From contig CALGZC010000004.1 of assembly GCA_937934745.1 (NCBI GenBank), positions 62,001 through 126,000 of the forward strand: a stretch of 64,000 nt of DNA. The letters are read 5' to 3'. The DNA is from an uncultured Blastocatellia bacterium (lineage in GTDB: Bacteria; Acidobacteriota; Blastocatellia; Chloracidobacteriales; Chloracidobacteriaceae). A model generated the notes under the pieces. It had not been told where the DNA came from and ran no database searches. It saw nothing but the letters and a program-made list of their open reading frames with translations. The translations under genes and the position numbers were made by a program. Below are positions 29,307 through 36,841 of this stretch, one piece after another (positions within the stretch are counted from its first letter, which is position 1; each line of letters opens with the position of its first letter).

Positions 29307-30487
29307 GTGTCATTGGGCTTATTTGGCGGCTGTCGGGGGCGGTCGTCTTTGGATTGGGCCTGCTGTGGCTGGGCACAAGCTTTTGGGCGGGTGACGTGTG
29401 CGCCGGTGGCGTCGTGACCCGCGATGACCTGCCGTTTAACTACGCCGAAGACCGGTTGCTGATTTACTACGATCCGGCAACCAAGCGCGAAACGGTGATT
29501 TTCGAGCCGGCAATTCGTTTTCAGGGCGAAGCCTTCGCCTGGGTGATGCCGTTTCCGGGCGACATCCAGTTGGCGGCAGCCGGGCCGCAGATTTTTCTGC
29601 GTCTGAGCGAATACCTTGCGCCGACCATCATTGAAACCAAGCCGCGGTGGAAGTTGACGTTTTGGGCCTGGGAATGGCTCAAGCCGAAGCCGGTCGTCAA
29701 GCCAAAGGGACTCCCTAAGCCGCAGCCCGGTCAGGTGGTGGTCGCCCGGCGTGTCGTCGAAGCGGGGATCGAAACCTTTCCGCGCGCTACAAAGGAAGAA
29801 TTCATCAGGGCCATTCAGAAGGCTGTGGCGCGCGACCTCGAAGAAGTCCCTTTTGATCCGACCAAGCCGCCCAAACCAGAAAAGCCGGTTCAGTTGACGG
29901 AGGCCTTTCTCGCCTGGGCCAAGCCGCATCTGGAACAGAAGGCCACCTGGGTCATCGTCACGGCGCGCACCGACGCTCCCGATATTTCGCTCGGCTATGA
30001 TGAACAGGCTTCCGTTCAGCCGTTTGTGGTGTCGTTTACAACGGACCGGCCGGTTGTCCCGCTCGTGTGTCCGCCGCCGCCGCCGGACGGGAACAGGCCC
30101 CAGCACCGCAACTTCAAGGTGTTCATCGTGAGCAATGAACGCAAAGAAGTTCACGCCGACGGTGCGGTTTTGTTCGATCCGGCGGCCGTTCCCTTTGCCG
30201 ACCGCGTCCCGGCCGCCGACTGGGCCAAGCGCATCCTGGCTCCGACCCAGCCGGAGTTTCAACCGGCGGGCGATACGTTTCTGACCGTTTATTTCCACAC
30301 CGAGCGCACTCAGCGCGTGTTCCAGACCAATCCAGTGATTGTTCCGGCGACGACGCAGGCCACAGTCCGTCCACCGGCGAATGTAGTCGTTCAAGAGCAG
30401 CCGGTCATCATTCCCGGTGAGGCGTTGTTGCTGATGCTCGGCGGCGGCCTGCTCTATTGGCGACAACGCCAACGCGAAAGGCAATAA
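29303..30487 (+). CDS. DUF2330-type membrane-anchored surface protein
   Basis: The protein has 394 residues from the ATG at 29303, which overlaps the OPT stop (ATGA); the open frame extends far upstream but only as a shadow of the OPT gene. It begins with a signal sequence (about 1-30) followed by Cys-containing DVCAGGVV, and the AEDRLLIYYDPATKRETVIFE / FAWVMPFPGDI pattern of DUF2330 proteins. The C-terminus has a hydrophobic helix (GEALLLMLGGGLLYW) before RQRQRERQ, like a PEP-CTERM-style or LPXTG-like anchor. Function unknown; the operon position suggests a link to peptide uptake at the cell envelope. Confidence 0.7.
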   Translation: MSVIGLIWRLSGAVVFGLGLLWLGTSFWAGDVCAGGVVTRDDLPFNYAEDRLLIYYDPATKRETVIFEPAIRFQGEAFAWVMPFPGDIQLAAAGPQIFLRLSEYLAPTIIETKPRWKLTFWAWEWLKPKPVVKPKGLPKPQPGQVVVARRVVEAGIETFPRATKEEFIRAIQKAVARDLEEVPFDPTKPPKPEKPVQLTEAFLAWAKPHLEQKATWVIVTARTDAPDISLGYDEQASVQPFVVSFTTDRPVVPLVCPPPPPDGNRPQHRNFKVFIVSNERKEVHADGAVLFDPAAVPFADRVPAADWAKRILAPTQPEFQPAGDTFLTVYFHTERTQRVFQTNPVIVPATTQATVRPPANVVVQEQPVIIPGEALLLMLGGGLLYWRQRQRERQ

Positions 30488-30616
30488 AACGGACGGTGCC
30501 ACCGGAGGGAGGCCGGGCGGATGCCTTTGAAACCGCAAGTGCTTTGCAGCTGTGCAGACCGTGCAGGCGAAATGGTCGGCTGCTTGCGACCGCGACGGTG
30601 AAACGAAACCGGAAGC

Positions 30617-31306
30617 CTAGGTTGGTAGCCCTTGCCGCCACAGAAAATCCGCCAGCGGCAAATCATCCGGGTGCGTGATTTTTAAGTTCCAGCGCGGCCC
30701 CGGCACAATCCGCACGGGGACACCCAAGCGCTCCACCAGCATGGCGTCGTCGGTGGCCCTGACACCCTCTGCTGCGGCGCGTGCGTGGGCTTCGCGCAAC
30801 AGGGCGGCTTCAAACGCCTGTGGTGTCTGTACGGCATAGAGCGCCAGGCGCGGAGGTGTCTCATAGGCGAGCCCGTCCCGCACAATCTTGATAGTGTCGG
30901 TTGCCGGATGTCCCACGGCAGCTGCCCGGTCGGCGCGGGCTGCCGCGATGGTCGCCGTCATGAGCGCCGTCGTTGCAAATGGGCGTACCGCGTCATGGAC
31001 AAGCACGACCGTCGCGCCTGAGGGGATGACCTCCAGTGCGAGCCGCACCGAATCCTGGCGTTCGGCGCCGCCCGTAACGGCCGTGATCGGCTTTACAACC
31101 GGGAACTGCTCCAAGAGTGCGTCAAAATCGGCGCGCGCCGTACCGGGCAATGCTACGACAATGTCGCTGATGTCAGAACAGGTGGCCAGCCGGCGCAGGG
31201 TGTGCATTATGATCGGGCAGCCGGCAAGTTCGAGGAACTGTTTGGGGCGCGCAGCGCCAAAGCGAGTCCCCGTCCCGCCGGCCGGGACAATGGCAACAGC
31301 CGTCAT
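30617..31306 (-). CDS. ispD: 2-C-methyl-D-erythritol 4-phosphate cytidylyltransferase (IspD)
   Basis: IspD couples MEP to CTP in the non-mevalonate isoprenoid pathway, which feeds carotenoids, quinones and chlorophyll tails. The 229-residue protein has the nucleotide-binding start [18 protein letters not shown] (here GTGTR where GxGxR is usual), the [10 protein letters not shown] motif, TDTIK, QTPQAF and [11 protein letters not shown]. No ispF domain is fused. Its start overlaps the stop of the P450 gene by 4 bases, so the two are co-translated, an unusual partnership. Confidence 0.95.
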   Translation of the reverse strand: MTAVAIVPAGGTGTRFGAARPKQFLELAGCPIIMHTLRRLATCSDISDIVVALPGTARADFDALLEQFPVVKPITAVTGGAERQDSVRLALEVIPSGATVVLVHDAVRPFATTALMTATIAAARADRAAAVGHPATDTIKIVRDGLAYETPPRLALYAVQTPQAFEAALLREAHARAAAEGVRATDDAMLVERLGVPVRIVPGPRWNLKITHPDDLPLADFLWRQGLPT

Positions 31307-32649
31307 GGGCGCGCTTCGAGCAACATCGGCATGCCGTACTTCGGCCGCAGGGTGATCAACGGCTCAGGGATAACACGTGCCTCTGGCGCCAGCCGCAACC
31401 GCCACTTCTGGGCTAGGGTCGCCAGAATCAGAACGCCCTCCATCCAGGCAAAGCCCTCGCCGATGCAGGCGCGCGGGCCACCGCCGAAGGGGAAATAGGC
31501 AAACTTCGGCCGCTTTTCCTTTTCCTCCGGCGTCCAGCGCTCCGGGATGAACCGCTCCGGTGCCGGGTAAAAATCCGAGCGCCGGTGGACGACATACGGA
31601 CTCATCAGCACCAGCGCCCGCGCCGGCAGACGGTAGTTGCCAATCGAGAACGCCTCCAGAGCGCGCCGTCCGAAGACCCAGGCCGGAGGATACAGGCGCA
31701 TGCTTTCTGCGAAGACCATTTCGGTGTACTTGAGCTTGCCGTAATCAGCTGCCGTCGGCAGCCGACCACCCAGCACGGCGTCAATTTCGGCATGCATCTG
31801 CGCCTCGGCCGCTGGGTTTTGTGACAGAAGATACCACGTCCACGTCAGGGCATTGGCCGTGGTCTCATGACCGGCCAGAAAGATGGTCATCGCCTCATCC
31901 CGGAGTTGCTCGTCGGTCATGCCGGTTCCATCACCTTCTTCGTCTTGGGCGATGAGCAGCATGGAAAGCAAGTCCCCACGATCTTCCTTCGAGCGCCGTC
32001 GCTCGGCAATGATGCGGTATACCGTCTCATCCAATCGCGCCCGCGCTGCGCGAAAGCGGTAGTTGAACGGCAGCGGCAACTTTTCGATCAGCTCGAAAAA
32101 CGGCAGCGTCATGACAGCGGAAAACAGCTCAATGGTCGTTGTCAGCGCGGCGCCGATTTCATCCATCTCGCTTTTGACTTCCGCATCAAACAGCGTTTTC
32201 GCGACAACCCGCAGTGTCAGCCGCATCATTTCCTTGGCTATGTCGTGCTGTTCGCCGGCTTGCCACTCGTCGCGCATTTCGGCAGCGTACTGCGCCATAA
32301 TGCGCGCGTAGGTTGCAATCCGTTCACGGTGAAACGCCGGTTGTGACAACCGGCGTTGCCGCTTGTGAAACTCGCCCTCGCTCGTGAGCAGCCCGTTGCC
32401 CAGGAACTTGCGCGCTCGCTGTAAGCCGCGCCCTTTGATGAAGTTCTTGTGATTGGTGACCAGAATTTCCCGAATGTAGTCGGGATGGCTCACCATATAC
32501 ACCCGCTCGCTGCCGAGATGAAACTGAACAACATCTCCGTAGCGACGATACATGCCTTGCAGCAAACGCAAGGCGTCGGTCCGAAAGCGATAGATGTTCG
32601 CACCGGGTAAGGTGCGTGCTGCGCGTGGCGCTTCAAGTTGAGCGATCAT
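31303..32649 (-). CDS. Cytochrome P450 monooxygenase
   Basis: The 448-residue soluble P450 has the oxygen-activation I-helix [20 protein letters not shown] (ExxR), PERFIPERW, and the haem loop [15 protein letters not shown] with the thiolate Cys at about 395. The pattern (FxGGGxRxCIG, [20 protein letters not shown]) is of the CYP110/CYP4-like bacterial type acting on fatty acids, terpenes or hydrocarbons. It is coupled to ispD, so an isoprenoid, carotenoid or hopanoid substrate is a reasonable guess but not shown. No ferredoxin gene is adjacent. A 12-bp duplication sits just before its start. Confidence 0.93.
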   Translation of the reverse strand: MIAQLEAPRAARTLPGANIYRFRTDALRLLQGMYRRYGDVVQFHLGSERVYMVSHPDYIREILVTNHKNFIKGRGLQRARKFLGNGLLTSEGEFHKRQRRLSQPAFHRERIATYARIMAQYAAEMRDEWQAGEQHDIAKEMMRLTLRVVAKTLFDAEVKSEMDEIGAALTTTIELFSAVMTLPFFELIEKLPLPFNYRFRAARARLDETVYRIIAERRRSKEDRGDLLSMLLIAQDEEGDGTGMTDEQLRDEAMTIFLAGHETTANALTWTWYLLSQNPAAEAQMHAEIDAVLGGRLPTAADYGKLKYTEMVFAESMRLYPPAWVFGRRALEAFSIGNYRLPARALVLMSPYVVHRRSDFYPAPERFIPERWTPEEKEKRPKFAYFPFGGGPRACIGEGFAWMEGVLILATLAQKWRLRLAPEARVIPEPLITLRPKYGMPMLLEARP

Positions 32650-32676
32650 AGGCGACCATCCTCGACGAAAAGCCAG

Positions 32677-32700
32677 GTCAACATGGAAGTCAACATGGAA
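32677..32700. repeat. Two perfect 12-bp tandem copies upstream of the P450 gene
   Basis: The unit GTCAACATGGAA is present twice head to tail, 28 bases before the P450 start codon on the minus strand. It may affect the promoter or leader of the P450-ispD unit. Confidence 0.8.
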
Positions 32701-32790
32701 TCGGCACAGCGGTCAGCGCTGCGCCCGGTGCCGACAAGACAGTTTTACCGCTTGATGCAGGCTGCTGCAATCAGAAATATGAATAAATGT

Positions 32791-33612
32791 TCAGGTTTTA
32801 TCTGACTGAGTCTCCCACCGTTTGCCTGTCCGTCGGGCAATTAACTGCGCCAACTCGATCCCGCCGATGTAGTCGGTTGATCTGAAGGTGAGCGTGCGGT
32901 CTTTCCCGACGATGGTGTACTTGGTGCCGCGTTTGTCGGTGGCGTGCCGGTCGACCTGGAGGCACGTGACTGCTGACCAGGGCAGCGTCACTTGCCGCCA
33001 CAGACCTTGGTACTCCAAAGACAGTGGGGTGATGGTGACGTTGACGCGCGTCAAGCTCCACCCAACCAGGATCACCAACAGCCCGAGTGGTATCATAAGG
33101 ATGGCGGCGACGAGGCTCATGAGGTACAGCGGGAGAAGGAGGCACACGCCGCCGCCGATGTAGGCCAGGAAACGCCACCTGGAGCGCAGTGGAAACTCAC
33201 AGACGCCAAGGTAGTAGGTCTCACTCTGGATGTTGCCGATCCACGCTCCGTCAATGGTGTCATTGAAGGTGACACGCAGGCGCGGGCCGCCCATCCCAAG
33301 CTCAATGTCGTCACCGCTCGACAGCACTGCCCGGGCAATAGGACGGCCGTTGAGGTGCGTTCCGTTGGTACTCCCTAAGTCTTCAAGCCACAGGGCTTGT
33401 CCGTCGAATGAGAGTTGGGCATGACGGCCTGAAGCCTTGGTATCCCGAGCGTCGAGGCGAATCTCGCACCGGTGAGAACGTCCGATAACGGCGGGCAGCC
33501 GGTGCACAACCTGTTGCCGGCCGGCTAAACCACCCTGCACATGGGTCACCGTAACGGTGATCGGCGCTGTTCCCGAAGCTAACGAGGATGATTCATTCGT
33601 CGGCGTCAGCAT
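32791..33612 (-). CDS. FHA-domain protein with two membrane helices and a PH-like C-terminus
   Basis: From the ATG at 33612 the protein has 273 residues; a start at 33642 is also open. The FHA domain (about 20-120) has AVIGRSHRCEIRLD, SGRHAQLSF, LEDLGSTNGTHLNG, the phosphothreonine-binding residues. Two hydrophobic segments follow (WRFLAYIGGGVCLLLPLYL and AAILMIPLGLLVILVGW), then a PH-like domain with VTLPWSAVTCLQVD. It presumably binds phosphoproteins at the membrane and may read the output of the kinases in this region. It overlaps the end of xseB by about 20 bases. Confidence 0.8.
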   Translation of the reverse strand: MLTPTNESSSLASGTAPITVTVTHVQGGLAGRQQVVHRLPAVIGRSHRCEIRLDARDTKASGRHAQLSFDGQALWLEDLGSTNGTHLNGRPIARAVLSSGDDIELGMGGPRLRVTFNDTIDGAWIGNIQSETYYLGVCEFPLRSRWRFLAYIGGGVCLLLPLYLMSLVAAILMIPLGLLVILVGWSLTRVNVTITPLSLEYQGLWRQVTLPWSAVTCLQVDRHATDKRGTKYTIVGKDRTLTFRSTDYIGGIELAQLIARRTGKRWETQSDKT

Positions 33613-33868
33613 CGTCGGTGGGTGTGAAGGGGGCAATGACAACGTTGCCGTCGGCGCCTTTCAGGATCGTTTCAATCCGCTGCTCGGCTGCCGTGAGACG
33701 TTCTCGACACAGCCGGGCCAGCGTCATGCCGCGCTCGAAGAGATCGAGGGAAGCTTCTAATGGCAGGCTTTCGTCTTCCATTTGCTGCACAATCCGTTCA
33801 AGCTCGGCGAGCGCCGCTTCATAACTCGGTGGCTCGGTAGGTGTCTTGACGGGCATGTGAGGGGTCAA
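33593..33868 (-). CDS. xseB: Exodeoxyribonuclease VII small subunit
   Basis: The 91-residue helical-hairpin protein has the XseB core: YEAALAELERIVQQMEDESL, PLEASLDLFERGMTLARLCRE-type second helix and LTAAEQRIE. XseB pairs with XseA to degrade single-stranded DNA. xseA is not in the window. Its start overlaps the cytochrome c stop (ATGA), so it is translated with the cytochrome, a pairing without an obvious functional reason. Confidence 0.92.
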   Translation of the reverse strand: MTPHMPVKTPTEPPSYEAALAELERIVQQMEDESLPLEASLDLFERGMTLARLCRERLTAAEQRIETILKGADGNVVIAPFTPTDDADADE

Positions 33869-34212
33869 AGCGTACGCAGGTAGGCGATCAGATCGTTCAG
33901 CTCTTGGGTGTTATACTTGCTGCCGAAGGCGGGCATCCCACCTCCGCCTTTCTGAATTTGCGACTTGACGATGGCAACCGAAACCGGACGGTTTGTCGCC
34001 GGCATTTTCTTCTCTTTGAACAGTCCTTTCAAGCCGGGCCCGATGTTTGCCGTTTTACTGGTGTCGCTGTGACAGGGAGCGCAAGTTTGGGTGAACAATG
34101 CCTTGCCTTTGGCGGCGTTGCCGGTCACTTTGCCTTTTTGGCCGGCTGTGGCGGCCCAACTGACGGTCAAAAACCCGACCGGCAGAGCGGTCAGAGTCAG
34201 CAGCTTGAGCAT
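33865..34212 (-). CDS. Small soluble class I cytochrome c
   Basis: The protein has 115 residues from the ATG at 34212. A signal peptide ends near VSWAATAG. One haem site, CAPCH, lies after KGKALFTQT. The distal Met is in GGGGMPAFG, and the C-terminal helix is ELNDLIAYLRTL. It is a monohaem periplasmic electron carrier, a candidate donor to the reaction centre or a terminal oxidase (inference). It lies behind a Tat-exported ferritin-like gene (a terminator sits between) and is coupled to xseB. Confidence 0.92.
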   Translation of the reverse strand: MLKLLTLTALPVGFLTVSWAATAGQKGKVTGNAAKGKALFTQTCAPCHSDTSKTANIGPGLKGLFKEKKMPATNRPVSVAIVKSQIQKGGGGMPAFGSKYNTQELNDLIAYLRTL

Positions 34213-34230
34213 AAGGCAAGCTCCCACGGT

Positions 34231-34266
34231 AAAAAGCCCCCGTTAGCTCCGCACGGAGACAGGGGC
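34231..34266 (-). terminator. Rho-independent terminator after the ferritin-like gene
   Basis: On the minus strand a long GC hairpin (GCCCC...GGGGC with an inner CTCCG/CGGAG-type pairing) is followed by TTTTT. It lies between the ferritin-like gene and the cytochrome c gene, and would separate their transcripts at least partly. Confidence 0.7.
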
Positions 34267-34301
34267 AAAAAGGTCAAGAAAGGGTATGCGGTCAACAGGT
34301 G

Positions 34302-34919
34302 TTACTTGACGACCGGCCCGCGAAGCAGTGGCTCCTTCTGGAGTACAAAGCGCAGCAGGGCTGCGTGCTGGGCTTCCGCTGCGCCGATGCCGGCCAGCAC
34401 CGGGAGTAGCTCTTTTTCCGAAAACGAGGTCAGGACGCCGATATATGCGCCGGCGGCCTGCTCTTCCAACGTCAACGCAAATTCCAGGATGTCATTTGCC
34501 GACTTGATATTGGGCACCGCATTGGCAATAGCCTCATAGTCTTTCGGGTTGCTCTTCGGCTCGACGGGGGTACCACCGAACTTCTTGATAACATCAATCA
34601 GCGAATCACGGTGCGCTTCATGATGGCTCATAAAGAGCTTGGCTGCAGCAAGTGCCGCGCCGTCGAGCAAGCCCGTGCTCGCGCCGACACCGTAGGCAGC
34701 AATCGCCTGGTGTTCCAAGTTAAGCGCCACATTGGCAATTTTCACATCATTGCTCTTGTCGGCGCCAAACGCTGTGACCGGTGCCAGCAACGAGCTGCCG
34801 AGCATTGCGAAGGCGCTTGCACCGAAACCGACGACGCCGGCTTTGAGCGCAGCGCGGCGTCCACGTTGAATGAGTTCACCAACTTCAAGGTACTTATTGG
34901 TCAGGTCGCGTTCTTTCAT
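34302..34919 (-). CDS. Tat-exported ferritin-like domain protein
   Basis: The protein has 205 residues. Near the N-terminus RGRRAALKAGVVGFGASAFAML is a twin-arginine signal (RR followed by a hydrophobic stretch ending VTAFGA). The mature part is a four-helix ferritin-like domain with metal-binding EHQAIAAYG, HHEAHRDSL, TLEEQAAGAYIG and AAEAQHAALL. This matches the Tat-exported ferritin-like family (PF13668 type). It probably binds a di-iron centre in the periplasm, with a role in stress or metal handling. A terminator follows. Confidence 0.85.
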   Translation of the reverse strand: MKERDLTNKYLEVGELIQRGRRAALKAGVVGFGASAFAMLGSSLLAPVTAFGADKSNDVKIANVALNLEHQAIAAYGVGASTGLLDGAALAAAKLFMSHHEAHRDSLIDVIKKFGGTPVEPKSNPKDYEAIANAVPNIKSANDILEFALTLEEQAAGAYIGVLTSFSEKELLPVLAGIGAAEAQHAALLRFVLQKEPLLRGPVVK

Positions 34920-35237
34920 CAGGACCGCATCCTCCGAATATAAGAAGACTTCGTGGTGGGGATACTGAGCGCGGATATATGGCTACCTGAAAGATAATCT
35001 TTTCGTAGGTGCATCCCGCGCTCGCTATGTACGGGTAGGAGAAAGACCTTTGGAGGGATGTTTTTCTCCGGGCAGGCTTGTGTGGTTGCCAGGAGCTTGT
35101 TCATCCGGTCCGGCCCGGGAAGGTCTACTGCATCAGTTGTTGAGATGTAAAGCATTTTTAGCTCGCGGGTAACGTGATGCTCCTCCCCGCACCCTGCGTC
35201 CTTGGGAGGCAGAGGCTATGTATCATGCATCGGTTGA
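34920..35237. other. Gene-free spacer
   Basis: About 320 bases between the ferritin-like gene and the FkbM methyltransferase, both on the minus strand. The open frame on the minus strand here has no family resemblance and odd composition. I see no tRNA or clear terminator. The promoter of the ferritin-like gene must lie in its left part. Confidence 0.5.
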
Positions 35238-35987
35238 TCATCCTTGGACGCCAGGATACGGACTTGCCGACCGGACGTTCAGACGCAGCATCCGAGGATT
35301 GACAAAGAGCGCGTTGGCGAAGTTGAGCCGTCCGTCTTCATAATGATAAGGCTCGTAAAAGCCATAGAAGTTGAAGCCGTAGCTGCGCAGAAACTCATAC
35401 AGGGCAAAAAAGTTAGTGTGTCGCCCGGCGATCTCGAAGTCAATCTCGGCGTAAATGAACGTTGTCGTCGGCAAGAAATCTTTTGCCCCGGCCAGAACCT
35501 GGAGCTCATAGCCCTCGGTGTCTATCTTGAGGAAGTCTATGCGGGAAATGCCGAGTTTCCGGGCGCTGTTGGCAACCGTCTCGACTTGGACGACCTCCGC
35601 CCTCCCCTCCGAAGTCGGCTGGTTCACCGCTGGATTGAGCGAGTTGCCGCGCGCCCTGGCTTGCAGGTGCACCACCGCTTCGCCGGGTTCCGCGCCCAGC
35701 GCGACATTGAGCGCCGTGACGCGCGGCAGTCGCCCGACGTTGGCTTGAAGCTGGCTGAAGGTCGCTTGGATGGGTTCAAAGGCGATGATGCGCGCTTCTG
35801 GAAAGGCCCGGCGAAACCACCGGACGGTTTCGCCGACATTGGCCCCGACGTCAAAAATGACCTCTATCGGCGTATCAGAGGCAAGCCGTTGCATATCTAA
35901 CGTTACGTCCACCTGCTTGGGAACGTAAGCCGTTTTGAAGACGGTGTATCCGGCTTTTTTGATCAACTGGCGAAGCAAGGCTTTCAT
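35238..35987 (-). CDS. FkbM-family SAM-dependent methyltransferase
   Basis: The 249-residue protein has the FkbM signature: VIFDVGANVGETVRWF (SAM motif I), IIAFEPIQATFSQL, a mid DFLKIDTEGYELQVLAGA block, and a late YAEIDFE. The family O-methylates sugars or secondary metabolites. It stands alone, with a long gene-free stretch upstream and no glycosyltransferases nearby, so the acceptor is unknown. Confidence 0.92.
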   Translation of the reverse strand: MKALLRQLIKKAGYTVFKTAYVPKQVDVTLDMQRLASDTPIEVIFDVGANVGETVRWFRRAFPEARIIAFEPIQATFSQLQANVGRLPRVTALNVALGAEPGEAVVHLQARARGNSLNPAVNQPTSEGRAEVVQVETVANSARKLGISRIDFLKIDTEGYELQVLAGAKDFLPTTTFIYAEIDFEIAGRHTNFFALYEFLRSYGFNFYGFYEPYHYEDGRLNFANALFVNPRMLRLNVRSASPYPGVQG

Positions 35988-36841
35988 TGCTTTTGGTGGC
36001 CCTTCTCAGCATTTGTGCGTTTTGCGTGCGTGCCACAGCACCCCCGCGATCATCAAGCCCAGAGCCATTGATTGACATGTGCCGGACGTGGGCGCGGGTG
36101 TTGTCCTCCGGGCAGGGCAATCCATCCCTTACGATTGCGTCTTCCAGTTGCGTGTCCGGCAACTTTCTTGCCATCCAGAGACCTTTTCTCGGTATCGGCG
36201 GCGCGACTCCTCCTGCGCCGAAGTCTGCATCGCGCTATTATCGCGCTATTGTTGACAAGCCCGGTCTTGACTTTTGAATGTCTCACCGTCTTCTTCCGTG
36301 ATCGGCTCACCTGTTGGCCGGGCGGCGTCAACGACCTCGTCGTTGCCATTCCATGGTCATCGGATAGTGTACGCACCTCCACCATGCCGTAGGCGACAGA
36401 AGAAACACTAAGCCGTAGGCGACAGAAGAAACACTAAGACAAACAATCAACGGCAAGCCGGCCGTTCGGCTACTTGGCGGCAACAGGCATGGCTTGCAAT
36501 CCCGGTCAGTGGCTTGAGCACGCCATCACTGGGGCACGTCGGTAAGTCAATCAACGGCTTCACGGTGACTTTAGGAAAAAACCGTTCGGTGCAGTCCTCT
36601 CTGAACCGTTCCCTCTCAACAACGCGGCTTGGCTTCCGTTCCGGGGCCTGAAGTTCGTGGCTATCTGCGGCGCAGCCACTTCCTGCCGTGGGCCCGCCGG
36701 GTGTTGCATTGGGGCGCTTCAGGATTGAGTGCGTAACTGTGTCCGCGGGGGGCAGCACCGCTCACCTACCGTAGGCTGCTCGGGTTGAGCCGACGGAAAG
36801 TTTGAGTCGCTCAAGTCCCCTTGCCGACCTACTTGCTGCCC
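35988..36841. other. Gene-free stretch with short tandem duplications
   Basis: About 850 bases have no recognisable gene on either strand; the open frames are short and Ser/Pro/Arg-rich. It contains two perfect 26-bp copies head to tail (36386-36411 and 36412-36437, unit starting GCCGTAGGCGACAGAAG) and an 11-bp duplication near 36232-36253 (CGCGCTATTAT/CGCGCTATTGT). It may be a decayed gene region. The promoter for the minus-strand FkbM gene lies at its left edge. Confidence 0.55.

Noticed and set aside
28880-30487. DUF2330 frame extended into the OPT gene
   Set aside because: The 5' extension is a shadow of the OPT coding sequence; the ATGA overlap at 29303 is the natural start.
25200-30500. 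Horizontally acquired island based on higher GC
   Set aside because: The apparent GC rise is an impression; there are no integrase, tRNA-end or repeat boundaries and the genes fit the lineage.
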